Source: Silene latifolia
Lineage: Eukaryota > Streptophyta > Magnoliopsida > Caryophyllales > Caryophyllaceae
Reading direction: 5' to 3'
Assembly (NCBI RefSeq): GCF_048544455.1
Contig: NC_133537.1
Coordinates: 313,430,238 to 313,494,237, forward strand
DNA length: 64,000 bases
Below the pieces are notes generated by a model. That model did not search any database. It was given only the letters and a program-made list of their open reading frames with translations, and had not been told where the DNA came from. The position numbers were made by a program, and so were the translations under genes. This document shows, piece by piece, positions 11,731-24,488 of this stretch (position 1 is the stretch's first letter; each line of letters begins with the position of its first letter).

Positions 11731-11926
11731 TTACGCAGTTGAGATATGCATTCTAACTGACTCGGCCATGCCGACGGTAAAAACGAAGGCACTCGATTAA
11801 TAACGCAAGAAAATAAGTAAAAGGTTCGTAATCAAAGTCCCGGCCAAGCCGAGGACCGAAAAGATAAAACTTTATTGAAAATGATTGCAAGGAGAGAGCA
11901 CGGACGGCCGTCCCCATAAGGATAGC

Positions 11927-14520
11927 CTAAACTCTACCTACCAAAGCTTTACAAAAAGCTAGGAAACAAAAAAACAAAAGGTTACAGACTTGGGATTTGA
12001 AGCGCCAAAAGATGGCAGGGAGAGAAGGCTCAATAATTGGCCCCCGAACAGCTAAAGCTATCCGAGACGCCGGGTGAGTCCGGTGACGACCGCCCGTCTC
12101 CCTATGCCTGTTCTTTGCGCCTCCATCAGCAGCAAAGATCCCGTGGCCGGCTCGAGAAGAGGGCTCGACATTTTCAAGTGCCTTTAGCCCGTCACCCTCC
12201 TTCACCTTTGCATCATAGGCCGCCTTGGCCTCGCAACCGAGCCGCCTCCGCCTTCTCTCGCAGCCGCCGCTCTCCGCAAAGATCGCCCATCTCGTCCAAA
12301 AAGCGGTCAAATTTATCCCACGGAAAGAGCCCTCGGGGACGAGCCTTCTTATTGCCTCCCTGGTCGCCTCCTCGGCCCGGTCCCGGAATTGGGCGCACAT
12401 TTTAGGGAGAAGATCATCTTGAAGCATTGCAATATCCTTCTCCTTTTGAGCAAGGGTAGCTCGCGCGTCCCCGAGCGCCTCCGCCTGGTTGTGGAACAGA
12501 TCCTTCCACTTTTCCCCCTTGGCAACCACGGCGTCGTAACCATCCTTGTACCTGTCCCGCTCCTCCATCATCTTGGCGGTGGCGGCATCGCCTTCCTCAA
12601 CCTTGGCCCCTCTCGGCCGCTAGCAACTTCTCGTTTCTTCCACGCGCTTCTTGGCGCGAAGAGATCCACTTAGCCTTCTCGGCTTCCCCCTTGCGGCGAG
12701 AGAGGTCAAGTTTAAGCTTTGCGATCGGTGGCGCACTTGGGCCATGGTTTTCTCCCGCTCCGTGATGTAGGAGCCGGCTTGTTGGTCCACTTCGCCACCT
12801 CTTATACAATTTCACACCCTCCGCCACAAGCTCGGAGGCGGGAATTTCTGGCCGAGGAGTCAACGATGACATTTGTCACCCGCCTTCTCAATAGCCTTCT
12901 CAGTCGCTTCCCTATTTTGCCGTTCGGTGAGAGCGGTGCCGCCGAAGGAGGATCTACAAAAATTTACACACGAGCATCCATGTCACCATGCATTGACACA
13001 TCGAAAGTCGGTCATCCGGGATGTCCAACGAACCACTAAATCCGAACCACAAGTTAGATCCGTACCGTCCGGGACCCTCTTCGTTCGAGGGCCGGGCCGA
13101 GTCGATCTTCTCCCCAACGATGGAAGCAAACGGGGCTCTTTTCTCTTCTTCGGAGGAGAAAGGACCTTAGCAACGGTCACCGCCCCATCAGCGATTTCGA
13201 TGACCTCCACAGCTCCGAACCACGGGGTCGAAGAGGTAGCCGGCCCGCACGTCGCCGCCAACCCGGACGCGCTTTCTTTGTTCTCTTTGGCACGCCCCGA
13301 GAACCCTTGCTCAGGCGCCGCCGGATCGGTGACTTGACTCCTTATCCATGAGCTCGTTGGGAGACGGTCTCACGATCACGCAAGTCGGCCGTAGGATGTT
13401 GTCTAACGACCTTCCCGTCCTTGTCAAGCCCTAACCTCCGCAAGGTCCTCTCGCATGATCCCGGCCAAACCGGTCCGTAAAAAAAAAAAAATCAAACAAA
13501 GGTTACATAAAAGTAAAACAAAGCTCTGAAACAAGAGCATAACAGGCAAAGATGGGCCCCACACCGACCCCACTCACCCCGGGCCGAGGGCCGGTATGAG
13601 GCCGACGTGTGGCAGAGCGACTCATCTCGAAGAATGATCCGAGCCTCGGGGGCGACCATCCCTTCTCAAAGATCAAACAATTTGCATCGCCCGCTTCTCA
13701 TCCTCGTGAAGAGGGACCATCGAAGCGTCCATTTTAACTTTACCCCGGGCGGTACACTCCTCATACTCTTCCCGGTTCTCACACCGCAAGTAAACAGGGC
13801 TCTGGAAAGACCGAGGCAAGGGGTAGTCCTCCGGCACTTGAACATACACCCATCGCCGTTGCCAGTCTTTGCAAGAAGTAAGTTTGGACATGGAGACGGC
13901 TCGGCTCCGCCCGCACGCTATACCAACCCACTTTACAAACCGATTGACGGCCGCAGATGATGAAGGCGGCGGAATAAGTTGACCGTCGGGATCTCCCCCC
14001 TAAAAAGACAGAGCCACACAAAGCCAACTATCGTCCTCATGGGCCGGATGTAGTTGGGCCACAGCGACGTTCATAGCCTTGATGATGGCCACGACGTATT
14101 TATTCAGAGGAAACCGCAGCCCATACTCCGGTGCACGATGTACACGCCGGTGTGACCCGGTGGAGGGCAACAGACCGCCCGACCCTTCTTAGGAATAACG
14201 ATCTTCACCGAAGGAGAAATGGCCTCCGAAAAATGTTTCACGAACAATCGGCGAACTTATGGGACCAAGCACGGTCAAGACCCGGTCGTGCGTGGCTCGC
14301 CATGATCCGGGATAGACAGACCTCCTACCATCGGAGTCCCCTCATCCTCATAAGCATCGTCATCCTCATCCTCCCGTTCCTCCAAAATTGGTGGATCGAC
14401 TACGGGAGAAGGAGACCTAGGGCCCCCAAACCTTATCGGGATGGCGTCTAGTATCCCCTCCCCATCAAGACGCGACGGGAACCCCCGCCGAGAAGTGCTA
14501 GTCCCGGCGTCAGAAGACAT
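11927..14520 (-). pseudogene. Antisense 'putative gypsy type transposon' (Transposase_28-like) ORF, frameshifted
   Basis: Read from 14520 leftwards. It starts with a serine/acid-rich N-terminus (MSSDAGTSTSRRG, then EEREDEDDDAYEDE), followed in changing frames by the plant domain with RFPLNKYVV, AVAQLHP, GFVWLCLFRGEIPTVNLF and KLTSCKDWQRRWVYVQVPED. It ends in a long charged coiled coil (ERDRYKDGYDAVV... ALGDARATLAQKEKDIAMLQDD, 12571 down). Several frame changes lie between about 14275, 13890 and 12570, so no full protein is made. Such genes are normally carried antisense inside Tat-type Gypsy elements; their role is unknown. A TATA box lies upstream on the same strand. Open frames on the other strand here are shadows. 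Confidence 0.75.
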
Positions 14521-14698
14521 AATAGCAATAATTATTTAACAAAATAAAAAGTGAAGAAATTTGTTTGTTTACCTTGAAGAAAAACACTCGCCGGAGTAAC
14601 AACTCTGAGAAATAGAAGACAAAGAAGCCTTTGAAAGTTTAGAGAGAAGAAAATTTTGGAGAATGAAATTGGTGGCCAATTTCACGGAATAACTGCCC

Positions 14699-14707
14699 TA
14701 TTTATAG
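14699..14707 (-). promoter_or_regulatory. TATA box for the antisense ORF
   Basis: CTATAAATA on the minus strand, about 180 bases before the ATG at 14520. It faces the antisense gene and opposes LTR-driven transcription. Confidence 0.6.
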
Positions 14708-15215
14708 GGAAAAGCCCATGAAGAAGGACCAATCAGAGAATGACCCATGAAGCGTCAACCAATCGGCGTGCGGACACGTGTCGGACATGCAACCACGGGA
14801 TGTCAATCGTTGCAACAGTTGAACGTCAATCAATGCAACAGTGACCAAGCGTCTTCAACACGCCCATTCGTATCTCTCCGCCTATTCACCTTCCTCAACA
14901 AATTCCCAAGCATCTGTTCTCCGCCGGCCACATGATCAACCAAGCTAAGTAGCGCCGGCCGGGGGCAATCAAAAACAACCGGCTCTTTCAACCCCTGGTC
15001 TCGGCCGGCGTCACTTTCTTTTCCACATCGGATGCCCTTTACGCATCCATGTGGAGGGGGATATGGTACGGCCTAGGAAAAGACCAGCCGAGGTAAAAGA
15101 AGCCGCCACGTAAGAAGCCGATGCAGAGAAAATTTTTACAAATTACTTGCGCAGAATATACGCTCAAACGTACATCGGAGCCCATACCACGGCATAGACT
15201 ACGCTGGGGGCAAAT

Positions 15216-15819
15216 TGATGGGGCATATTCTCGCACCGACCGACCAAGTCAACATATTGAGCAAGGTCAAAGATATCCACAAACAAGTCAACGACTTAGG
15301 CAAAGCCTTAGCCGATGACCCATCTACTGTCACTGGTCTCGGCATGGCAACCCGCCAAATGGGACACATACCGCGTACTCATATCCAAGACCCCTCGGCG
15401 GTGAGTCAACAGGGCCCGCCGGCCTGCCATAGGTTCCTCGGCCGAGGGGTAGATCAGTCTTTCCACCTGCTAGCCACTTGGCCACTTGGCCACTACGTGA
15501 CAAAAGGTGAAAGTCTATAAATACTCCTCAACCTTCATTGAGGAAAGGATCCACAACTTAACCTAAGAAACACTATTCATCTGGTATAATCTTCCTTATC
15601 TCTCTACAACATACATTTAGCCAAGGAACAACTTATCCCTTAAGTTACTGACTTGAGCGTCGGAGTGAGTACGCTTGGCACAAAGCCAAGCCCTCAGTTC
15701 GTTCATTGTTGCAGGAGAGGCCGAGGGGAACGATAAAGACAAGAATGATTCAACCAAGGACATCATTCTACAAGCAACGGGTGGTAACGAATATCTGCTC
15801 TGGGATTACACCCGGAACA
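15216..15819 (+). repeat. 3' LTR of the gag-pol-less element
   Basis: Begins TGATGGGGCATATTC right after the purine tract CTGGGGGCAAAT and ends ...GGAACA. A TATA motif CTATAAATA lies at about 15515. It is complete, unlike the left copy. Confidence 0.88.
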
Positions 15820-16141
15820 AAATGAATGAATTTTTATACGGTATAAAAAAGACCGCCTCAAGGCATGAGATTGTCTTATTCTAGAATTTGTTTTAATTGA
15901 CATGGATTAGGAATCTAGGATGGATAAAAAGACTGGACAATCCAATTTACAAGAATAGAAAAAGTGTTCAGTTCTCAAGACTAAAGTTGAATGCAAATTA
16001 CACATTTACACGCATAAGCAATATGACTGTTAATTTTCTCAAGAGTGAAAATAAATACACAGAGAGATAAACGTAAACAAATGATTAGGGCGAAGGGAGT
16101 TAACGAGTTGATTCAAAAATATTTCAGGTACTGAAAACATG
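15820..16141. other. Junction DNA between LTR element and F-box remnant
   Basis: No gene is readable. A decayed Stowaway-like end (AAACAAATGATTAGGGCGAAGGGAGT) lies at 16076-16101. The F-box N-terminal exon expected here is absent. Confidence 0.5.
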
Positions 16142-16664
16142 CATACTGTGTATAAGGCATTGTTGCTCAATGATGCACCGGTCGCTTTTCCATAGATCAC
16201 TTGAATGAGTTTGAGGATTTTCATGTTAATTCTTGGGTTTGGTCTGTAATGAGTCGAAATGTTGTAGAGATTAGTCTCGGTAGCTGTGTGTTCAAACAGA
16301 AACGATTTGTCCAAGCTGTCTTTTCGAGCGAGACGCTTCAAGTATTGAAGCTAAATGGAAGGTTGGTTCTCCCTTGTGTGGTTCCATCCGTGCAAAATTT
16401 ACCAAACCTTGAGCTCCTGCACCTGATTGATGTCGCTTTCGAGCAAAATGATTTGTTTACATACAGTGATTCATAACTTTTGTTGCATGAAGACTAACTT
16501 AATTTTTTACAACTTTGCAGCATTCCTTGGAATATAGCAGAGCTAAATTGCCCGTGTTTGTTAACCTGACCTGGCTGGAGGTGGCATATGGTTCAGGGCC
16601 CTTTGTTCTGCAAATGCTAAAAACCGCCCCCATTTTGACGTCTTTGATATTGCATAAACTCGAT
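16142..16664 (+). pseudogene. F-box/LRR/FBD gene fragment: LRR part
   Basis: 16201-16476 encodes FHVNSWVWSVMSRNVVEIS...FSSETLQVLKLNGRLVLPCVVPSV..LPNLELLHLIDVAF, the leucine-rich region of plant F-box/FBD proteins. A preceding piece (VYKALLLNDAPVAF, from 16150) is out of frame. A second exon, 16521-16664 (AG acceptor before, GTAAGT donor after), reads NLTWLEVAYGSG..LKTAPILTSLILHKLD. The N-terminal F-box is missing; the LTR element ends 320 bases upstream. In the family, proteins of this type are substrate receptors of SCF ubiquitin ligases. This copy has no start and a frame break, so I call it a pseudogene. The following FBD exon lies at 30222, in matching phase 0. Confidence 0.8.
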
Positions 16665-16692
16665 GTAAGTTTGTCTCTTTGTATTGAATCCA

Positions 16693-16932
16693 TTTTTGAA
16701 ATAATGGTCAAAAATAAAATATTTGTCGTTTTGGGTCGGTTTTGAAAATATTTGTCAAAATGGTGTCCACGTAGGCTCGGGATTTCTGGACCTAAAACAC
16801 GCCACTACAAATGGCGTGTTTATAATGAGTAAGGAAAGAAACTTCATTAAAAAATGGACTAAAACAAACACGCCATTGGGAATGGCGGGTTTCGGAGGGG
16901 AAACACGCCATCCCCTATGGCGTGTCTTGTGT

Positions 16933-16971
<39 letters not shown>

Positions 16972-17166
16972 TTTAGTCAGTTGAGTACAAAAATTGTTGT
17001 AAAGACACGCCACTACTAATGGCGTGTTTCCTTCACAAAACACGCCATTAGTAGTGGCGTGTTTCAGGTCTAGAAATCCCGAGCTTACGTGGACACCATT
17101 TTGACAAATATTTTCAACACCGACCCAAAACGACAAATATTTTATTTTTGACCATTATTTCAAAAA
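16693..17166. mobile_element. Foldback (Mutator-like) element with ACACGCCAT motifs
   Basis: Arms of about 110 bases (16693-16815 and 17045-17166) are inverted repeats starting TTTTTGAAATAATGGTCAAA. Inside, the word ACACGCCA(T/C) and its inverse occur at least seven times, and a T run of over 30 bases sits at 16936-16968. Flanks TGAATCCA and TGAACTCC may be a decayed 8-9-bp duplication. It lies in the long intron of the FBD gene. Confidence 0.75.
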
Positions 17167-17284
17167 TGAACTCCTTTGTATTTCACCCTTCAAAGGTTTT
17201 ACATTATTTACATATACAAATTAAAGTGTCAAAATGTATTAGCCCATGATAATAAAAATGAACTCGGAAATTATGTCAACGTAC

Positions 17285-18582
17285 TGTTGGAGTATGTGTC
17301 CTCAACAATAGTGTCATCACATGTTTAAATCTGACATGTTTAAATCTCAAATTAAGAATACGTAAGAAATGATTCATTATATAGTCAACTGATCAACATT
17401 AATCGGTAATGATTAGCTAATTAGAGTTTAACATTACTGATCAACATTTATGGTATTTTATTGTTCATTTTAATGATTTTTAGTTATTTTATTACATTTT
17501 AATGGCTAAAATGGTATTTAAAATACTAAAAATAGTTAAATATAGTCTATGACCTTGAAATTTTTATATGACCTCACATGCATATTTTACTTATTGTATG
17601 TAAAATTTCGTATAAAATTGATTTATTTTGCACGATTTATGATTTTTATGAGATAAACATGAATTAAATGGAGGTAAAATGGTTAAAAATAGTTAAGCTT
17701 CGAAATAGGCCATGAAATTTTAATATATTGTCACATTCATATTTTACTCACTGTGTGTAAAATTTAAGATTAACTTGATTCATTTTGCATGATTTATGAG
17801 TTTTTAGAGTAAAAATAACATAAATAGTGACTATTTTAGCATAAATAGCTAAAATAAATTACATGGTATGAGAAAATTATTTTAGGTTGCATTTATATCC
17901 CACTTATCAGATCTAAAGTTGTAAAATTGATTAGATTAATTTTAGTGTACTTTAGATGTTTTATTTGATAAAACCGATAAATCGCAACTACATTTTTCTC
18001 GAAATAAATTCGAAAATTTTAACCATGATTTTTGACATTATGAGTGTCATGGATATATTCCAGAATGTTCAAAAATTTAAAATTCAAATTTTGAAATTAT
18101 TGTAATTAAATTTGGATTTATTTCATAAATGTTATGATTTTGGGGTCAAAATGAGCATAAAATTATATCAAATTGAATTATTGTCAAAAATTGAGTAATG
18201 ACTAAGTTTTGAGACCTAAGAGTGTTAGGATAATTAACTAGGACTAAAATTAGATTTTAGTATTAATTTACAATTTTAATAAGTTAAAAATCGTGAATTT
18301 CCATAAAACCGGGTTATATGATCGATATAAGTTAAATAGGGCGATTTGGCACATAATTTGGCATGATAGACACATATTATAATGCTACATATTTCATTAT
18401 TAAATGTCATATTTTATTTATGTAATTTTGAATTATATAATTTATCTTAGTATGGCCTTAGTTTTTAATCGATATTACTCGTAATGTAAGGGGATATTGA
18501 TTCGGTTGTAATTTAATTTAATCTCGTATCACTTTTATTTTTACTAGTTTTTCATATTACGAATTTATAATAGGAATAGCTA
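17285..18582 (+). mobile_element. Copia LTR fragment, plus orientation
   Basis: Starts TGTTGGAGTATGTGTCCTC, clearly related over 160 bases to the start of the LTR at 28008 (TGTTGAAGTATGTGTTCTC). It then changes into a different AT-rich LTR body. It stops exactly where the minus-strand Copia LTR begins (18583), so it looks like an older LTR cut by the later insertion. Confidence 0.6.
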
Positions 18583-19719
18583 TGTTTGGTTCGAAATATG
18601 CGCACAAACAAGGATACCTTCCTTGTTTGTTCTTGAGCTTAAGTGTAATGGATGATCTTCCAAAATCCTAAATACAGAGATCCTCCTCTTGTTGCACCTA
18701 AAACAAAACCCTTAAGCTAATATATTAACTACTAGATTAATATACTGGTATCCTTAAAATAATTCTAATAATATCTTTATTACTATACTAGTAATCTTAT
18801 ATATTGATATTAGAATTTTAGATGAACAATTTAGAGTTTCTAAAACTATTTTAGAGAGATGAAGTGAGTAGTTGAATGAATGTTGCATGAATGAATAAAA
18901 TAGAGAACAAATTCTCTATAAGAGAAAAGGGGGGAGCCTGTTGAGGGGGGTGGAAGGCCAATGCATGACCTTCTCACTTATGCTTTTGTTCTTCACAAGA
19001 ATGTAGGTTTGCATGGCTAGCTAGAGTTGGAAATGATGATGTTTATTTTATCATTTAAAATAAAACATCCACTAACTCCTCATACCCTTCAATTTTCGGC
19101 CACTTTAGATAAAATGGACCTCCATTTTATTTTGTCAATTTGTCATATGTCACATAATATGTCACATGTAATATGTAACATGTTATTAATTAATTAAATG
19201 CATATTTATCAAATAAATTTCATAATATATATTAATTAAATTATATATAACAAATTGTCTAGTAATTCTTGATCACATAAATAAAATGGGTCATGTTAAT
19301 ATAATTCACAACATATTGTAATTATAATTAACTATTCATTCTTAATTTAATTGTTTCACAATCAATAACGAATTTTAGTAATAAAATCTTTTAATTACTA
19401 AAATAAATCTTATTTAATCAAATTACAATAAGATAAAAATATTCTTACTCACAAATGAATTGTTCAATTTTAAAGAATTTATTAACTTGTATCGACATAC
19501 AATTAATCAACTTATCTATTAAGGGAATTGTCCTATAGGTGTGACCTTAAGAGATTAACTGATCACCACCGTCAAACGACAGTAATGTTAAACTCTAGTT
19601 AGCTAATCATTACCGATTAATGTTGATCAGTTGACTATATAATGAATCATCCCTTACGTATTCTTAATTTGAGATTTAAACATGTGATCGCACTATTGTT
19701 GAGAACACATACTTCAACA
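18583..19719 (-). repeat. 3' LTR of the minus-strand Copia copy
   Basis: On the minus strand it runs TGTTGAAGTATGTG ... CGAACCAAACA, 1137 bp. It is the inverted counterpart of 28008-29138. The purine tract (ACAAGGGGAGAT on the minus strand) lies just outside at 19720-19731. Confidence 0.88.
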
Positions 19720-20496
19720 ATCTCCCCTTGTCCGAGACAAGTGTGCGTCACCAATTCTCTTGTCCTATTACAATCTCCCACTCAATGCAAGGTGTCATGC
19801 AGGTCGTACTTGCATTTGATCATATCTTGAGTGATTTCCTCGATCTGGAGAGCAACTGTCTTACTGGAATTATCTACCGTAGATACCTTACGAGCGTAGC
19901 CACACATTTTCAGTTCACTTCTCCTCGAGTGGCCCTGAGATTTTCAACAACCCTGACAAGGGGGTGGACAATTCCTATTGCACTATTCTCTTCGTATAAC
20001 CACAGTTCATCATGACCCAAAATACACTCATTTGACTTCAGTTACGTCAGTCGTAGAGTATAAATTAAAGCCAATCAGAAACTTGTGCCAACTTGGGCGA
20101 ATAGTCTCTAGTCAAAATAATTGACTCATAAGAATACTATAGTAGCTCTTGCTACGACCGGGCTTTATGAATTTCAAGAACTCTATAAACGGTCACTGTC
20201 CGATAGAGTACAGTCTGTCTATGTGATCGACTAGTCATCCCATATGACTCTATGACACTTGAACTTGCCATCAATCGAATCACACTCTAGTCATTTCGAG
20301 ACGTCACCTCCTATAAATAACCAGGGGTAAATACAATGTTAATCCAGTTCACTTAATAGGGTTCAAATTTGTCTCAACAACCTATTTGGATATAACAAAG
20401 TAATAAATAAATGAGTTTGCATAAAAAAACTCAAACGATAAATGCGATTATCATATATAAACCAAAAACAAAGTTTTTCATTTCATATCTCATGAT

Positions 20497-23400
20497 CTAA
20501 TACAAAGTTGGCATGCGTTTTAGACCCATGGAAATAACATGTCGGTCATGTTTAGCCTGCGATAAAGGCTTGGTTAAAGGATCAACAATGTTTTCATCCG
20601 TCCCAACCATACAAATCGCTATTTTCTTCCTTTCAATGAAATCTCTAATTACATGAAATTTTTTAAGTACGTGTCTAGACTTATTACTAGACTTGGGCTC
20701 TTTAGCCTGAAAGATAGCCCCACTATTATCAAAGAAGATCGTGATAGGATCTTTGGCGGTAGGAATTATCCTTAGCCCTTCCAAAAATTGCCTAATCCAC
20801 ACGACTTCTTTGGCAGCTTCAGATGCTGCAATGTACTCAGCCTCCGTCGTAGAATCCGCAATAACCGACTCTTTGAAGCTCCTCCAGCTAACCGCCCCAC
20901 CATTAATCATGAAAACAAAGCCAGCCTGGGATTTCAAATCATCCCTATCAGTTTGAAAGCTCGAGTCAGTGTAACCCTTCACACTTAGCTCGAAATCTCC
21001 TCCAAACACCAAGAATGAATCCTTAGTTCTTCTCATGTATTTAATTAGGATATTCTTGACGGCTTTCCAGTGACTCTCACCTGGATTGGCTTGATATCTA
21101 CTTGTCATGCTCAAAGCATACGATACATCGGGACGAGTGCATATCATGGCATACATGATTGATCCAACAGCGGAAGCATAAGGGATCAATTTCATGTGTT
21201 CAACATCTTCAGGTTCTGTGGGTGACTGAGACTTGCTCAATATAGCACCACTACCCATTGGAATGAAATCCCTTTTGGAGTCGTTCATGTGAAAACGTCG
21301 AAGAACCTTATCAATATAAGACTCTTGACTTAGTGCCAATATCCTCTTAGATCTATCTCTATAGATCCAGATACTCAATATGCGTTGTGCCTCTCCTAAA
21401 TCTTTCATTTGAAAATGATTTCCTAGCCACCCCTTAACGGAAGTAAGCATTGGTATATCATTGCCAATGAGAAGTATGTCGTCTACATACAAGATTAGAA
21501 AGATGACCTTGCTCCCACTAAACTTCATGTATAAACATGGTTCTTCGACACTTCGAGTAAAACCATTCTCTTTTATAACATAATCAAAACGATGATTCCA
21601 ACTTCTCAATGCTTGCTTAAGACCATAGATGGATCTCTTAAGTTTGCATACCATGTTAGGATTTTGAGGATGTACAAAACCCTCAGGTTGTGTCATATAA
21701 ACTTCCTCCTTTAAATACCCATTTAGGAAGGCGGTTTTGACATCCATTTGCCATATTTCATAATCATGAAATGCGGCAATCGCTAACATAATCCGAATTG
21801 ATCTATGCATGGCTATGGGGGCAAAGGTTTCGTCATAGTGTAAATCAGGAACTTGGGTAAAACCTTTCACAACTAGCCTTGCTTTATAGACATCATCATG
21901 CCCTTCTATACCATTCTTTATCTTAAAGATCCATTTGCACTGAAGGGGTCTAACACCTTTAGGCAAATCAACGAAGTCCCATACTTGGTTCTCATGCATA
22001 GATTTTATTTCGGATTGCATGGCCTCTTGCCATAAAGTTGAGTTTGGACTAGAAATTGCAGCTTTGTAGGTCACGGGTTCAATCACTTTCCAAAAGTAAG
22101 ACATCCAATTCGTCGTCCCACTCGATGATGCCTACGTATCGATCTGGTTGGCGACTAACCCTACCTGACCTCCTAGGTTCGAAAGGAACAATAACTTGAT
22201 TAGACGATGAAGGAACATCTTCTTGCACCTCTTCTCTAGTTTGTGGTTCTTGGACTTCGTTAAGTTCAAATTTTCTCCCACTCTGTCTTCTAGAAATGTA
22301 ATCCAATTCTAGAAAGACAGCCTCATAAGCCACAAACACTTTGTTCTCATGACGGTTGTAGAAGTAATATCCACGTGTATTCTTTGGATAGCCTACAAAG
22401 TAACACTTGTCAGATTTGGGCGCTAGCTTGTCGGTAGATTTATTCTTAACATAAGCATCACAACCCCAAATTTTTATATATGACAAGTTTAGGACTTTTC
22501 CCTTCCATATCTCATACGGAGTCTTATCTGCAGCTTTGGATGGACATTGGTTTAAAGATTTTATGGCCGTCAGAATTGCAAAACCCCAAAACGAATCCGG
22601 TAGATCCGTTTGACTCATCATAGATCGAACCATATCTAGTAGGGTTCGATTCCTCCTTTCGGCAACACCATTGAGTTGAGGTGTGCCCGATGGAGTGAGT
22701 TGTGATACAATACCACAATCTTTTAAGTGAGAATCAAATTCATTGCTAAGATATTCTCCACCACGATCGGATCGTAGTGCTTTAATCTTCTTGTTCAATT
22801 GGTTCGCTATTTCCTTTTGAAATTCTTTAAATTTCTCAAAAGCTTCACTTTTATATTTGATTAAGTAAACATACCCATATCTACTTAAATCATCGGTAAA
22901 AGTAACGAAGTAGTCATAATTTCCCCTAGTGGTGATACTCATTGGACTACATACATCGGTATGTATTAGTCCCAACAAATCACTTGCTCGTGTCCCTTTA
23001 CCACTAAAGGGAGCACGAATCATTTTGCCAAGGAGACAAGATTCGCATATTCCATATGATTGAAAATCAAATGGACCAGTAATTCCAGTCGACACTAGCC
23101 TTTTGATGCGTTTCTCGTTTATGTGACCTAATCGACAATGCCAAATGTATGATTCATTTGGATCACTTGTTTTGAGTCTTTTGGATTGTATGTTATAGAT
23201 ATCTTTGCTCTAGTTTAAAGTTTCAAGAACATAAATGTCATAAATGTCATTAATTGAAGTGCCTTGGCCTATGGCCAAGTTATTCTTAGAAATTTCACAA
23301 CAATTATTCTTAATAGCAAAACAAAATCCTTCCATGTCTAACATGGCAAGTGAAACGATGTTCTTCGATAAAGAGGGTACAAAATAACAATTATGTAAGT

Positions 23401-23620
23401 ACAACTCAAAGCCATTAGCTAAAACAAGTACATAAGTCCCTCTTGAAGTGGCGGCTACCATAGCTCCATTTCCTAGTGGGAGATCTACATCACCCTTGTT
23501 TAGGTTTTCCACATTTCTAAGCCTCGGTAAATGATTACAAAGGTGAGAACCACAACCGGTATCTAATACCTACGTTGAGGTGGAAGTATAATTTATATCA
23601 ATAACAAAGATTTCGGAAGA
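20497..23620 (-). pseudogene. Copia pol polyprotein (protease, integrase, RT, RNase H), minus strand
   Basis: Read from 23620 down. Protease site VLDTGCGSH at about 23570, preceded by a stop where Trp is expected. A stop ends the frame at 23210. Next come the zinc-binding pre-integrase (WHCRLGHIN...CESCLLGKM), the integrase core with all three acids (HTDVC, FTDDLSRYG, GVAERRNR), and a frameshift near 22090. Then RT from YKAAISSP with YVDD at about 21480, and RNase H with TEAEYIAASEAAKE, ending ...GLKRMPTLY at 20497. The RT/RNase H frame of 535 codons is intact and the integrase frame of 338 codons nearly so. At least three lesions make the whole non-functional. It is nearly the same as the plus-strand copy, with different lesions. 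Confidence 0.9.
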
Positions 23621-23663
23621 AATATTACCAAGTGGAGCGTCAAGTCCAACATTGATACTTCAA

Positions 23664-24089
23664 AAAAGACGGGGCAATTCATCACCCTATGGCTCATGCC
23701 ATGACAATAAAGGCATACATTATTGGTAGTCCACTAGCCAATAAATCCCTATGGTTTGAATTAGACCTCTTATTTCTCTTCCTCTTCATGAATTTTCTCT
23801 TCTTGATGGCAAGCCTTTTGCGAAAACACCCACTAGCTTTCTCATTTCTCCTTGCTTCCAAAGACAAGGATCCCATGGTGTTAGTGAGGTTGTCTTCACA
23901 AGACTTATTCACTAAGTTGCTAGTTGTGATAGGAGGTGAGGAAGTAGTAATGAAGTTAAGAGTACCATCGGAACGAATGCCAAAATGAATTTCTCTAGTC
24001 GGATCAATGTTGTTTTGAGAGCAAATTTCGTCAAACGATTTGTGACATGATTCAATAGTGATCGGTGTTAATGAGTTGGATGAATCCAT
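23664..24089 (-). pseudogene. Short Copia gag with CCHC zinc knuckle, minus strand
   Basis: Starts MDSSNSLTPITIESCHKS at 24089 and runs to a basic tract (KKRKFMKRKRNKR). In another frame just after it is the nucleocapsid knuckle CLYCHGMSHRVMNC (about 23670-23710). It is much shorter than a normal gag, so an internal deletion plus frameshift is likely. Confidence 0.65.
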
Positions 24090-24488
24090 TGCGAAAAAAG
24101 ATAAATACAAAACGGATATAAAGGAAAATAATTAACATTTATCGTTATAATACTTGTAAATATAAGTACAAGTATAACATTCATATAGTGACCTCTACCC
24201 AACAATAATAAATGATTCCGAGATCCAAAATTTATATTAACTTGGATGTGAGCCTACGGGCCCTCTACATCTTTACTAATATAACTTGGTGGGTTAACCC
24301 TCTTAACTGATTCTACAATTAGAACTCTCGGTCAATGATTTTACATTAAATTCATCTTTAGCCCGAACGTATTGCGGCTACGGCCGCAAAATACTTTCGT
24401 TGAGATCAACCAAACTTTCGAAGTGTAATAACTACTTATTACCCCACTTACCCAACGTCAATAGAAGCACCCCGAAAAAATCGTATAA

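Larger units (their letters stand above)
10940..15819 (+). mobile_element. Non-autonomous LTR retrotransposon lacking gag-pol (Gypsy/Tat-like)
   Basis: Direct LTRs (10940-11515, 15216-15819) enclose 3.7 kb. A primer site follows the left LTR and a purine tract (CTGGGGGCAAAT) precedes the right one. No gag, protease, reverse transcriptase or integrase can be read on the plus strand. The only coding trace is an antisense gene (11927-14520). Antisense ORFs are known in the Tat lineage, so I infer a Tat-derived parasite of autonomous relatives. The left LTR has lost its first bases and no target duplication can be seen. Confidence 0.8.
18583..24480 (-). mobile_element. Copia retrotransposon (Angela-like), minus strand, 5'-truncated
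   Basis: One LTR (18583-19719), then pol and a short gag read on the minus strand, then part of the untranslated leader. The 5' LTR is missing: at about 24480 the sequence switches to a plus-strand copy of the same family. The lineage is inferred from the RT/RNase H sequence. Confidence 0.85.

Noticed and set aside
12037-13960. Plus-strand frames in the LTR element
   Set aside because: They are shadows of the antisense gene, rich in Pro/Arg/Ser as expected from reversed coding sequence.
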